Shown here in pieces: positions 1-10,752 of a stretch of DNA of 64,000 nucleotides. Position numbers and translations under genes: made by a program. The notes beneath the pieces were generated by a model that worked only from the letters and a program-made list of their open reading frames with translations, did no database searches and was not told where the DNA came from. Position 1 is the first letter of the stretch, and each line of letters opens with the position of its first letter. The stretch covers positions 310,001 through 374,000 of the forward strand of contig CAJQUN010000466.1 of assembly GCA_907163345.1 (NCBI GenBank), given 5' to 3'. This stretch comes from Haberlea rhodopensis. Its lineage: Eukaryota; Streptophyta; Magnoliopsida; Lamiales; Gesneriaceae.

Positions 1-1918
1 CTGATTTAGATGGAACACGGTTCAGTAAGAAAATCGCTGTTTCTAGAGCGTGTCCCCAAAACGATATCGGAAGATCTGCATGACTCATCATTGATCTAAC
101 CATGTCCAACAAGGTTCGATTTCTCCTCTCGGATACACCATTCCATTGTGGAGTATACGGAGGAGTGAGTTGTGGGACTATCCCACACTCCTTTAGATAG
201 TCATGAAACTCTTGGCTTAGGTATTCACCTCCTCGATCTGATCGAAGGATTTTGATACTTTTGCCAAGTTGGTTTTGTACTTCATTTTTGAAATCTTTGA
301 ACTTTTCAAAGGTTTCATGCTTATGCTTCATTAGGTACACATACCCATATCTACTGAGGTCATCAGTAAATGTAACGAAGTATTGAAAACCACATCTAGC
401 TTGTGTACTTATTGGTCCACATACATCACTATGTATTAGTCCCAATAAAACATTTGCCCTTTCAACATGTCCCTTGAAAGGGGCTTTAGTCATCTTGCCC
501 ATTAAACAAGATTCGCATGTTTCATATGATTCAAAATCAAATGAATCTAATACTCCATCCTTATGAAGTTTAGATATGCGGTTCTCGTTTATGTGGCCCA
601 AGCGACAGAGCCAGAGATAAGTCGGATTACAATCATTATTTTTAATCCTTTTAGTATTTATGTTATAGATAGGCATATCAAGATTTAATACATAAAGACC
701 ATTCACCATTTGTGCACTAGCATAAAACATATCATTTAAATAAATAGAACAACAGTTGTCCTTTATTATAAATGAAAATCCATACTTGTCCAAACAAGAA
801 ATAGAAATAATGTTTTTAGTAATTGAAGGCACAAAATAACAATCTTTCAAAATCAATGATAAACCAGAAGGTAAAGCTAAATGATAATCTCTTATAGCTA
901 ATGCAGCAACTCTTGCTCCATTTCCAACTCAGAGATCAACTTCACCTTTCGCCAACGTCCTACTCCTTTTTAGATCCTGCACATTTACACAAATGTGAGA
1001 TCCACATCCAGTATCTAATACCCATGATGAAGAAGTAGATAAATTGACTTCTATAACAAAAATACCTGAAGCGGAAGTCACACTTCCTTTCTTTAGATCC
1101 TCCAGATATACTTTGCAGTTCCTTTTCCAATGGCCGGTCTCACCGCAATGGAAACAGTTCCCTTCCTTTGATATCCCTCCCTTTGGCTTCAGTGCACAAG
1201 ACTTTGGCTTAGATTTAGGAAAGACTTTCTTTGCTTTCTTGTTGCCTTTAGCTTTGGCTCTTCCTTTGCCCTTATTCACAATAAGGACATTTGTGGCCTT
1301 AGTCTTCTTAGTATTTGCTTCATATGTTCTCAACATACCAAGCAATTGTGGTAGAGTCTTTTCCATGTCAGTCATATTGTAATTTACTACAAATTGACTG
1401 AAGCTCTCAGGCAACGATTGCAAGATCACATCGGTGGCCTACTCTTGGTCCAATGGAAAACCCAGCTTGTCCATATTCTCAATGTACCCAATCATCTTGA
1501 GCACATGAGTTCCAACTAGGCTTCCTTCTACCATCCTGCACTGAAATAACACCTTAGAGACGTCATACCTCTCTTGTCTTGCTTGCTGTTGGTACAACTG
1601 CTTTAAGTGTTCGATCATATCGAACGCCTCCATTTCATCATGTTGCTTCTGAAGCTCAGAGTTCATGGTGGCAAGCATGAGGCACCCAACATCAAGTGCA
1701 TCACTCTGATGCTTCTTGTAAGCATCTTTTTCAGCTCTTGTAGCTGTTAGGGGAGGTTCCTCAGCGGGCAAGGGTTCCTCTAGGACATATTGTTTCTTTT
1801 CTTGTTTGAGGACTATCCTCAAGTTCCTATGCCAGTCTAGGAAATTCGTCCCATTTAATTTGTCCTTCTCAAGGACCGATCGCAGTGATAAAGTGCTAGT
1901 AACGTTGTTAGTTGCCAT
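1..1918 (-). pseudogene. Ty1/copia gag-pol, 5' part (gag, protease, integrase)
   Basis: Polyprotein of a copia retrotransposon, read from the ATG at 1918 to the left edge. Seen in order: a UBN2-type gag beginning MATNNVTS; one CCHC knuckle (CFHCGETGHWKRNC, about 1170-1130); the protease motif DTGCGSH near 1010; a pre-integrase HHCC region; and an integrase core with D (HSD), D (RSD) and E (VSERR), the last two 35 residues apart. I translated the frame to base 1 and it stays open except for TAG at 1439-1441 and TGA at about 929. The TGA sits where an arginine is usual, so it fits CGA to TGA. The first histidine of the HHCC zinc site (normally LWH) reads LWL. RT and RNase H lie outside the window. 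Copia and minus strand are certain; the lineage was not resolved. Confidence 0.93.
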
Positions 1919-3650
1919 GGATATCTACAATATAAATATGCAAAATAAGTTTATGATTTAAATCATTTAACATGGTCTAATATTAAATGATACTCCCACT
2001 ATTTTGTTTAAAAAATATCAACCCTCAAAACCTTTAGTGGGCCAAGATCCATATTTCACTTAATCTTGAGTTAGCTTTGGCTAATCGCCCAAGACTCGGT
2101 TATTTAGGTAGACAACACTTTGTCAATTACATCACATATAATTCTTGGATAGTTTGACGAACAACACTTTGTTTAATTCATCAAATGAATTATAATCCAA
2201 CCCATGCCTCTAGGTTCCCAATCCTATTGAGATAACCTAGTTTAGTCGTACCCAATTAAAGTATAACGGATATCACTTTTATCCTTTCGCGCCTTACTAA
2301 GATTGCCACGGTGCTTTGCTTTGGCAAACCCACACATGTACAATCGAAGTTATTGACGAGTACTTTTATTTTGGAAGGCATCTAAAACTTAATATTTTAG
2401 AGGGATTTATTGATCTCATGATTAATTTGATAATTTAAAATATGTCCACTACATATAGTTGTATACATATCTACATATATGTGTAATACTATTATCAAAC
2501 TAAAACATAAGATAAATCATGCATCAACATACATAATTAAACGTGACATGGTTCTAGCCCCTACTAATGATTTTCTCAAGCCAATGAGAAAATCCTATGA
2601 GTCAACCTAAGGTAACTTCACAAGCATCTTCCTTTGGCTCCAATTTGTGAATGGCCTCCTCATCCCGGCACGATGCTCCATCTTCATTGATCATCATCAA
2701 TAAAATAAACTACACTATTTACATGATATAGAATTCCTCGATTCACATTCGAGGGGAACATAGGGGAGGGATTACATTTAGAATGAAATAGAGAAAGGCA
2801 CGACACGCAGGTCGTATTATAAATTACAAACATCCACAAATCCTATCTAATAGGTCAAAGGGCTATAACCACGCACCATGCTCAAACAACACATAAAGCA
2901 TGCATTAACATTTAATTAATTAAATTCTAAACATTTTAAATTTAATTCTAATTAAAACCGTAAAATAATTTTGAAAAAATTATCGTACGCTCGGACATCA
3001 CATGCCACGAACTTAATGCGACTTAGCTACGAACCACCATTGTTCGAACCAACCATACACCACGGCTGGACCAATTATGGGCCTAGGGTTCGAAACCCTA
3101 GCCCACGACATGGTCCGAGCCGATGGCATGGGTGCGGCGCCGCTAGGGTTCCAAACCCTAGCCGCCTTGCACCATGTTGGTTTTTCATCGAGCCAACTTG
3201 CTCGAAACACCGAAATCCACGAGCCACAAGCCACGGTCCAACCATGGACGGTCCATGACGGTGACGGCTTAACCATCTCGAGCCAAGGGTTCGAAAAACC
3301 CTAGCCCAAGCGGCGGCTGAGTTGCTTATGTGACTAGGGTTCAAAACCCTAGCCTTTTGGAAGCGGCGCGGCCCCATGCATGAGCCAAGGTCCGAACCCT
3401 AGCTCACTAGCGGCGGCCCGAGGGTCAAGTCATGAAGTGGTCGAACCACCTTGAGCCAACACCTCGATTTTACGCTTTCGTGTATCGTATACAATTATTC
3501 GCCAAATATATCAAATACAATTTTACGATGAATTTCACAAACTCGATATTAACATATCATATATGTTTATATAGTTTTAATAGCATGCAATATAATTCTA
3601 ATATGATTAAACTATTTAACCACATAAATCCGATATGAGCCTTGTACACG
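1919..3650 (-). other. Long untranslated leader of the copia element
   Basis: This 1.7-kb stretch lies between the primer binding site and the gag ATG. It has no convincing coding frame; the short frames here overlap each other in both strands within low-complexity sequence. The gag-proximal half is AT-rich. The half near the LTR (about 3000-3430) is GC-rich and carries repeated palindromes built on AGGGTT/AACCCT. Copia leaders are usually much shorter, so either this one carries extra sequence or it has a structural role. Confidence 0.7.
3083..3403. repeat. Cluster of AGGGTTCGAAACCCT-type palindromes
   Basis: Five related inverted repeats are spread over 320 bases: 3083-3101 (CTAGGGTTCGAAACCCTAG, perfect), 3143-3161 (one central change), 3285-3303, 3334-3352 and 3387-3401. 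Each could fold as a short hairpin in the leader RNA. The core TTCGAA also recurs in the LARD LTRs further right. Confidence 0.75.
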
Positions 3651-3662
3651 GCTCTGATACCA
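3651..3662 (-). promoter_or_regulatory. Primer binding site of the copia element
   Basis: On the minus strand this reads TGGTATCAGAGC, complementary to the 3' end of plant initiator tRNA-Met. One base separates it from the LTR, which fixes the inner LTR end at 3664. Confidence 0.93.
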
Positions 3663-3663
3663 C

Positions 3664-3760
3664 TGTAAGTAATCCAAGAGCATACAACGCAGCGGAATAA
3701 AATTGTATGGATTACTAACCAGCAGATCTATACATAGGGATTCATATCGGATAAAGGAAT
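3664..3760 (-). mobile_element. Copia 5' LTR, segment 1 of 3
   Basis: Inner (U5) end of the copia 5' LTR. In plus orientation it begins TGTAAGTAATCC directly after the primer site. It is cut at 3760 by gypsy element A, and bases 3756-3760 (GGAAT) are repeated at 13028-13032. The LTR resumes at 13033 and ends at 43292, for a net length of about 1.49 kb. Confidence 0.9.
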
Positions 3761-4887
3761 TGTGATATCCCCGAAATGATTATGTGGGTAATCATACAAT
3801 TAAAGGTTGTTAATTGTGAGCCTATGTGCTAAAGGCGTAATTTATGTGGGAGTGATTTATTAAATTGATGATGTGGTTTAGGGAGCATGTTAGGTGTTTT
3901 TAATTGATGTGTTGAAGTGGTAAAATAATAAAATATCAAGGGAAGATATTTTTATACATCGTATGAAATACCGGGACACAATTAAACACCACCAAACCAC
4001 CCTACATGCAACCACCCCACCCCCACTTGGTTGAACCCACGCCCCTCCCCTGTTTTTCTGGGAAAGCAGATGACTAAGCAAGCAACTTTACTTGAAGATA
4101 TTTTCATTGTGCCTCTTCCAAATAGACTTCTTCTTCTTCCCTTCATTTGTCTGCAACTTGGTCGGTTTCTAGGAGGAAAGTGATCGGATTTCATTCATCC
4201 TTTCATATAGAAAATCGAAGGGCAAAGGTGGTGAGGAGTCACATGTTCTTCCAAGTTTTTAAATTCCTAAGCATGCTTGTTCTTTGTAGCAGATTTGGCA
4301 TGCTAGTTTAGGGTTTAAAGAAATATTGTTATGAATACTTTTATGTGATGTTTATGAGGCTCTCTGTAATTTTCCTTGAGCATGTTGCATGTTTTATGTA
4401 GAGGATTAAAGCATGTGAAGTTTAGTGTTCGAAAATCTGGGTAAGGAATATGCCCTGTTTTTCTGGAAAATTATGGTTTGGGAGTGATTTTGAGGAGGTG
4501 ATATCATGGACGTTAGCTTAGGTTTTTGGTAAACCTTTGAGGTGAAAATATGCATGGTAGTTTTGTGAAGCCCTTGGCATGTTTGTTCGAGCATGCTTTA
4601 TGTTATGTGTGGTAGATATAATAGCATGAAGTGAAGTACTCAAAAATCTAGTAATGAAATATGTTGCTCTGTTTCCGGAAAAGTTGGTTGAGTACTTACG
4701 TAAATGATCGACGTTTATGCATGTGGGCTTATGCATAGGGTGTAAATTTGGTATTAATACACTCGGAGTAGTGTATTGTAATTGCTTGCATAATTGTTCA
4801 AACATGTGGTGTATGTTATATGCTAGATCGAAGGGTGTAAATATAGGTGTTCGAGAATTCTGGGTTGGTATTTCTCGAACAGGGCAT

Positions 4888-4992
4888 CTCGATCGATCGA
4901 CATTTCTTCTCGATCGATCGAGCGAGGCAGAATCTTGGTTCTGATTTTAGGCGTCTTCTCGATCGATCGGGAAGAGGGACCGATCGATCGAG
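4888..4992. repeat. GATCGATC palindrome array in element A 5' LTR
   Basis: Four copies of CGATCGATCG occur in 105 bases, each flanked by TCT or CGA so that neighbouring copies form inverted pairs. The 3' LTR has the same array at 11879-11984. Confidence 0.9.
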
Positions 4993-5156
4993 AGACCCAG
5001 AATGTTGAAAAATATAAATTGTTATATTTTGTTAAAGTTTTGATATTGGATTGTAATGAGGTGCCTAATATTGTGTTGTGTGGCTATGTAGAACCATCCC
5101 AGGTGCCATCACAACCGAGGAGATAAAGTTGATTGACTCCTCTATCTTTTGGAAAG

Positions 5157-5173
5157 GTACGTAAGCGACGTAC
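5157..5173 (+). promoter_or_regulatory. GTACGT/ACGTAC hairpin with splice-donor match
   Basis: A perfect 6-bp stem with loop AAGCG, preceded by AAAG so that AAAG|GTACGT resembles a plant 5' splice site. Equivalent hairpins with different loops occur in every LTR family in the window. The functional reading is inference. Confidence 0.55.
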
Positions 5174-6043
5174 GGGCATCCCAACGGTAACATGTACTTA
5201 TGTTTGTCTGTGTGACACATGATGAATGCAATGTGATGCATTAAGGTTATGATACATGTTATTATGCATTGTGTTGCATATTATGCATTGTTGTTGCATA
5301 TTGTGATGTGGAATAAAGTGGTGAATTCCACGAGTCAGGGCGATCACAGTTAAGGTTTTAATGCTTATGCTTTACCGCTGAAAATGTGGAGCGGGAGGGG
5401 GGAGGCTCGCTTGCACATGGAGGCGAGGTATACCATACTGAGCGAGGAAGAGATACCGCTAGTATGAAGAAGTGAGTATGCGATACCGCTTGTTTTGAGA
5501 TTATGTAAGCATTAAAATAACTGATGATGACTGACTCAAGAAAAAGAGGAAATGTCATGACATTCATTTGTAAAGCCATACATTCATATAATGTGTTTTA
5601 TTATGAATTATGGTACAGGGACAACCAATGGGCGTTATAAATGCAGGAAATACAGGAAGTGCTTGTGTTTAGGATTGTGCATTTATGCCTTACTTTCATA
5701 TTATGTTGAATATTAATTGTTTTATGCTCACGTTTTGGGGGTTGTCTTTGTAGGTGCTTTTGTTGACGAGAACCAGGGTCGGGGTTGAAATGCTGAGCTG
5801 TAAGGAGTGCTACAGGATTAGCATGTTAGAGAAAATTTTGTATAGCTTCTACTGTGTAGAGTAAGACTATAATGTAGTGCCTTGGTAGGAATTGTGTTAT
5901 TCCTTTTTGAAACATTTTGGTACTGTAATCTCTAAAGCTCAGGTTAATCAACACGATAGGTTACTCTTATATATTCACATGAATGTTTAGTTCTCTAAAT
6001 TGCACCTTAGTAACTTGATGTGATAACGGGGTCTCACATTTAG

Positions 6044-6055
6044 TGGTATCAGAGC
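6044..6055 (+). promoter_or_regulatory. Primer binding site of element A
   Basis: TGGTATCAGAGC, complementary to initiator tRNA-Met, five bases after the LTR end at 6038. Confidence 0.94.
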
Positions 6056-6256
6056 CAGGTTAGATAACCAGGGAAGTGTGAAGGGTAGCCTTTAGAAACA
6101 AGTTGGCTAGGTATTCATTGTTGAGCATGTTATGCATGTGATGCATATTGTTGTATAAGTGTTATACTAACATGCTTTTGTATATGATACTCTTGTTATC
6201 TAACGGCTTATATTATGAACTGCTTTTGGTATTGTTGTTAACATTTGTGTTGCAGC

Positions 6257-7230
6257 ATGGAGGCTGTTAACCCGGAGAACCCCAATGAGGAGGTAGGGGA
6301 TATGGACAGTAGGAATGCCAGTATCGCTCAGCTGAATCCTTTACCACCACCTGCTGTGGGCATGGAGCCCAGTGTACAGATGTTACTGCCAGGGGAGCTC
6401 AGTTTGAAGCAGTTTCTGAGTTTCCATCCGCCCATGTTTGAGGGAATTGAGTCTGGTGAAGTAGCTGAGGAGTGGTTGGAGCGTATAGAGCAGATACTTG
6501 TGACTGCACCCTGTGCACGCACGGCGTGGCTAAGGTTAGCCGAGTTTCAGATGGCTAAGAAGCCTGCTATGTGGTGGAAGACCACCGTGATGGAGCTGAG
6601 AGCTCTAGGTATGGTAGTCGACTGGACTGTATTCCGGACCCGGTTCCTTAACCGGTATTTCTCTGCAGCTGCCAGACAATTAAAAGAGGATGAGTTCAAC
6701 AGTTTGAAGCAGGGTAGCATGTCAGTGTCAGACTATGCTATGCAGTATTCCTCACTGCTGAGGTATGTACCTCATATTGCTGTCAGCAGCCATGCAAAGA
6801 TGAGGAACTTTCTGAAGGGATTGAGGCCAGAACTATTTGACAGGGTTCTCCAACAACCCCAGTTCATTTGATGACGCCCTGACACGGGCAGAGTTAGCGG
6901 AGATTGCGGTGGGCGCGTACAAGGATGTTGTACCCCCTTCTGTACCACCACAGAGGCCTGTTGCTGATAGTCTGAGGCCACGAGGGGATCAGTTCAAGGC
7001 TCGCGGGGCCTCATCATCTTCCAAATTTAGCGGGAAAAGGTCTCAGGGTCAGAAACAGAACAATAAGGGACCCACACAGGGGAGCAAGACAGTGGGAAGC
7101 AAGTGTAGCAACTTTGGAGGATGGCACTTGTCACGGGACTGTCAGGGTTGCTATATCTGTGGCAAGGTGGGCCACTTTGCTCGAGGTTGCTCCAATCGGG
7201 ACAGGTCAGACAGATTCAGGGCCGAATAGG
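6257..7230 (+). pseudogene. Element A gag (frameshifted)
   Basis: Capsid/nucleocapsid protein of a chromovirus. The ATG at 6257 (MEAVNPENP) matches the start in the F copy. The retrotransposon-gag domain is seen around EEWLERIEQ and MWWKTTVMEL. Compared with the F copy, two bases are missing near 6846, which shifts the frame and causes a stop at about 6871. The frame resumes as FSNNPSSFDDAL. Further on are a degenerate first zinc knuckle (CSNFGG, second Cys changed to Phe) and an intact one (CYICGKVGHFARGC). One extra base near 7202 then leads to a TAG at about 7227. This copy cannot make full-length Gag. Confidence 0.93.
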
Positions 7231-8506
7231 CCGAGGTTTGATGCTGGGAGGGCACCACAGAGACAGCAGTTTGCACCACGACCACAGGGAGGTCAGACGG
7301 CAGGACCGTCGCAGGGGCAGGTGTATGCACTGACCAGGGAGCAGGCTGAGGCAGCCCCAGAGGAGGTCATTGCTGAGGGACACCACTTGTGCTCGTCTCT
7401 GTTACCCACGCCTCTTATGGTCTCGACACCCACGGTGAAGCATGTGATTGCGGATCGGCTGTTATCTGATTGCCTCATTTATTTTGAGGGCAGTGATCCA
7501 AGGGCCGATTTGATTCAGTTAGAGATGGCAGACTTTGACTGCATTATCGGCATTGACGTGTTGAGCAGATACCGAGCTGTGGTAGACTGCCAGCAGAGGA
7601 TTGTCCGTTTTCTGTCTGATCAGGGGTTTCAGTGGACCTTTTATGGGGACGGCTCTCGTCCAAAGATTCCGGTAATATCAGCGGTTAAAATGGCGCGATT
7701 ATTGGTGCGCGGCCACACAGGTTACATCATTTATGTTGTGGATGTATCTGAGGAAAAGGAAGTGAGAGCTGAGGACATTCCGGTTGTGGCGGAGTTCATT
7801 GATGTGTTCCCAGATGAGATTCCGGGATTTCCGCCTGTCAGGGATGTGGAGTTTGCTATAGAGCTGCTGCTAGGGACATCGGCCATTTCTCGTGCCCCAT
7901 ACAAGATGGCACCGGCAGAGCTGAGGGAACTGAAGGTACAGTTACAGGAGCTCCTCGACAAGGGATACATCCGTCCTAGTGTATCGCCTTGGGGTGCGCC
8001 AGTCTTGTTCGTGAAAAAGAAGGATGGGTCAATGCGTCTGTGCATTGACTATAGGCAATTGAACAAGGCTACAGTGAAGAACAGATATCCACTTCCGAGG
8101 ATTGATGATCTGTTCGACCAGCTTCAGGGTACAGAGGTGTACTCCAAGATAGATTTGAGGTCAGGCTATCACCAGGTACGGGTTAGAGCTGGTGATGTCC
8201 AAAAGACGGCTTTTAGAACTCGGTATGGGCACTATGAGTTCTTGGTGATGCCATTCGGGGTGACGAATGCCCCTGCAACATTTATGAGCCTAATGAACAG
8301 AGTATTTCAGGAGTACCTTGATCAGTTTGTGATCGTGTTCATTGATGACATCCTGGTCTATTCAAGGAATGAGGAGGATCATGCCAATCATCTGAGGATA
8401 GTGCTCCAGATCCTCAGAGATCATCAGTTGTACGCCAAACTCAGCAAGTGTGAGTTTTGGCTGAGCAGTGTAGCCTTCTTGGGCCATATCATATCACTGA
8501 GAGGGG
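7231..8506 (+). pseudogene. Element A protease remnant and reverse transcriptase
   Basis: Continues gag-pol in the third frame. The aspartic protease active site is gone: compared with element D, 28 residues including DTGASHSF are missing in frame (84 bp, junction at about 7374/7375). The RT is well kept, with DYRQLNKATVKN, YSKIDLRSGYHQ, LVMPFGVTNAP and the catalytic FIDD followed by ILVYS. An extra G in the run at 8503-8506 shifts the frame, giving a stop at about 8571. Confidence 0.95.
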
Positions 8507-10334
8507 ATATCAGTAGACCCGAGGAAGATAGAGGCAGTTATGGATTGGTCTGCCCCTACTTCAGTCAGTGAGATTCGAAGTTTTCTTGGTCTGGCTGGCT
8601 ATTATCGACGTTTCGTCGAGGGTTTTTCAAGGATCGCCAAGCCACTTACACAGCTGACTCAGAAGGGAGTCTCATTTTGTTGGTCAGAGGCTTATGAGCA
8701 GAGTTTCAGGGAATTAAAGCACAGACTGACTACTGCGCCAGTTCTAGTGATTCCCAAGGAGAACAAAGGATTTGTTCTTTATACCGACGCATTGCTACAG
8801 GGATTAGGGTGCGTACTGATGCAGGACAGACATGTAGTGGCTTATGCTTCGAGACAGTTGAAGCCACACGAGACGAGGTATCCAGTCCATGATCTGGAGT
8901 TGGCAGCTATAGTGTTCGCCTTGAAGATATGGCGACACTATTTATACGGTACCTCATTTACCATCTTCACTGATCACAAGAGCCTGAAGTTCTTGTTTAC
9001 ACAGGCTGAGCTGAACATGAGGCAGAGGAGATGGATGGACCTGCTGAAGGATTATGATTGTGAAATCCTATACCATCCCGGGAAAGCAAATCTGACAGCC
9101 GACGCCCTGAGTCGGAAGGTGCGGAGCACTGCAGAGGATGCCATGTGTTTATTAGCTATGTTGGGCTCCTACTGCCATTTGGGATTTGATTATGATGTGT
9201 CTGCTTCACCAGTACAGGTTTTGACCTTGCTAGCCGAGCCTATTATTTATGATCACATCAGGAAGGCTCAGGGGACCGATGCAGAGTTTCAGAGATGGAT
9301 GTTAGTGGTCCATTCAGGTCAGCCCTCGAGATTCAGAGTGGCTGAGGACGGTTCTCTGAGACTTGGCGATAGATGGGTGGTTCCAGATACACCCGAGTTG
9401 CGTCAGGGTTTATTACAGCGAGCTCATTGCAGCAGGATGAGTATCCACCCAGGCGGGAAGAAGATGTATAAGGATCTACGCAGCCAGTTCTGGTGGAGGC
9501 GTATGAAACAAGATGTCACCTCATTTGTCAAGCGCTGTTTGATTTGTCAGCAGGTGAAGGCTGAGAGGCAGAGGCCTGGAGGTGAACTAAAGAGTTTAGA
9601 GATACCCGAGTGGAAGTGGCAGCACGTGTCTATGGATTTCGTGACCCACTTACCGAGGACTATTTCGGGTTTTGATGCCATCTGGGTAGTCGTGGACCGA
9701 TTGACTAAAGTGGCTCATTTCATTCCCTACTGTATGACATATACGCACTTGAGGATGGCACAGTTATATGTCAGAGATGTGGTGAGACTGCACGGGATCC
9801 CTGTTTCGATAGTGTCCGATCGAGATCCGCGGTTCACATCTCACTTCTGGGAGGATCTGCAGACAGCTCTAGGTACAGAGTTGAGGCTGAGCACATCCTA
9901 TCACCCTCAGACGGACGGGCAGACCGAGCGTACGATACAGACGCTCAAGGATATGTTGAGAGCTTGTGTGCTTGAGTTCGACAAATCATGGCAGGACTTG
10001 ATAGCCTTAGTGGAGTTCTCTTACAACAACAGCTACCAGGCAAGTATACAGATGGCTCCTTTTGAGGCCCTCTATGGTAGGCGTTGTAGGTCACCCTTGT
10101 GTTGGGATGACTTGGACCGTAAGTCGGTTGGAGGACCAGAGTTGGTTCAGGAAATGGAAGAGAAAGTTAAGGTTATCAAGAGAAAGATGAAGGCAGCTCA
10201 GGACAGACAGGCAGCATATGCCAATCAGCGGCGTAGGCCGTTGGAGTTTCAGTTACGCGACAGAGTTTTTTCTGAAGATCTCACCTTTCAGAGGCGTAGT
10301 ACGGTTTGGTATGCGGGGGAAGTTGTCTCCTTGA
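8507..10334 (+). pseudogene. Element A RNase H and integrase
   Basis: Frame after the G insertion. The RT connection region SFLGLAGYYRRFVEGF is followed by RNase H, where the usual YTDAS reads YTDAL; DLELAA, FTDHKS and ADALSRK are present. Integrase has the zinc residues (AHCSRMSIHPGG, then CLICQQVKAE), core aspartates in SMDF and SDRDPRF, and the glutamate in DGQTER 35 residues after the second aspartate. An extra T in the run at 10266-10271 shifts the frame. In the restored frame a TGA at about 10332 stands where C and D have CGA (arginine), so this end has two independent lesions. Confidence 0.94.
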
Positions 10335-10718
10335 TACGTGGGGTCGTATGAGATCTTACAGCGTGTTGGTACTCTGGCGTACCGTTTGGCTTTACCGCCT
10401 TCTCTGTCGGGTATACACGACGTTTTTCATGTGTCTATGCTGAGGAAGTATGAGCCGGATCCTTCACATGTGTTGCAACCTTCAGAGGTGCAGATTGAGT
10501 CCGATGTTTCTTATGAGGAGCGGCCTATCAGGATTTTGGATAGGGCAGACCGCAGACTTCGGAACAAGGTTATTCCTATGATCAAGGTTCAGTGGGATCG
10601 TAGGGGTGTCGAGGAGGCCACGTGGGAGACAGAGCGACACATGGTGCAGCACTTTCCAGAGCTGTTTTCTGGTATGCGTTTATGTATTGTGTTATCTTTT
10701 GATAGACAGCATGTTTGA
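10335..10718 (+). pseudogene. Element A integrase C-terminus and chromodomain-like tail
   Basis: Contains the end of the GPY/F motif, HDVFHVSMLRKYEPDPSHV and a tail with YEERPIRILDR, KVIPMIKVQWDRRG and ATWETE. That tail is the chromodomain-type C-terminus of Tekay/Del chromoviruses, thought to guide integration to heterochromatin. It is separated from the rest of pol by the T insertion and the TGA upstream. The stop is at 10716-10718. Confidence 0.88.
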
Positions 10719-10752
10719 TTTCGGGGACGAAATCTTATAAGTAGGGGAGTAT
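10717..10752 (+). promoter_or_regulatory. Pre-PPT stem-loop and polypurine tract of element A
   Basis: GATTTCG-GGGA-CGAAATC (10717-10734) is a 7-bp stem with a 4-base loop. It is followed by the purine-rich tract around AGTAGGGGAG that ends at the 3' LTR (10753). D and C have the same structure with loop AGGA on the coding strand. Confidence 0.88.

Larger units (their letters stand above)
3761..6038 (+). repeat. 5' LTR of element A
   Basis: 2278 bp, from TGTGATATCC to GGGGTCTCACA. A TATA-like TTTTATAC lies at about 3950-3957. Four GATCGATC palindromes lie at 4888-4992. The hairpin GTACGT-AAGCG-ACGTAC is at 5157-5173. GCGAGG/CCGCT dyads lie around 5383-5475. The inverted repeat TACAGGGACAAC (5614-5625) pairs with GTTGTCTTTGTA (5741-5752), with TATGCTCA between the arms. 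Confidence 0.95.

Noticed and set aside
2971..3377. Overlapping frames on both strands in the copia leader
   Set aside because: Four frames overlap in GC-rich palindromic sequence, with no domain and no conservation to test.
3061..3420. Telomeric repeat remnant (AGGGTT)
   Set aside because: Units are dispersed and inverted, not head-to-tail TTTAGGG, and sit in a copia leader.
3651..3662. tRNA-Met gene fragments at TGGTATCAGAGC sites
   Set aside because: Only 12 bases match and each site abuts an LTR, so these are primer binding sites.
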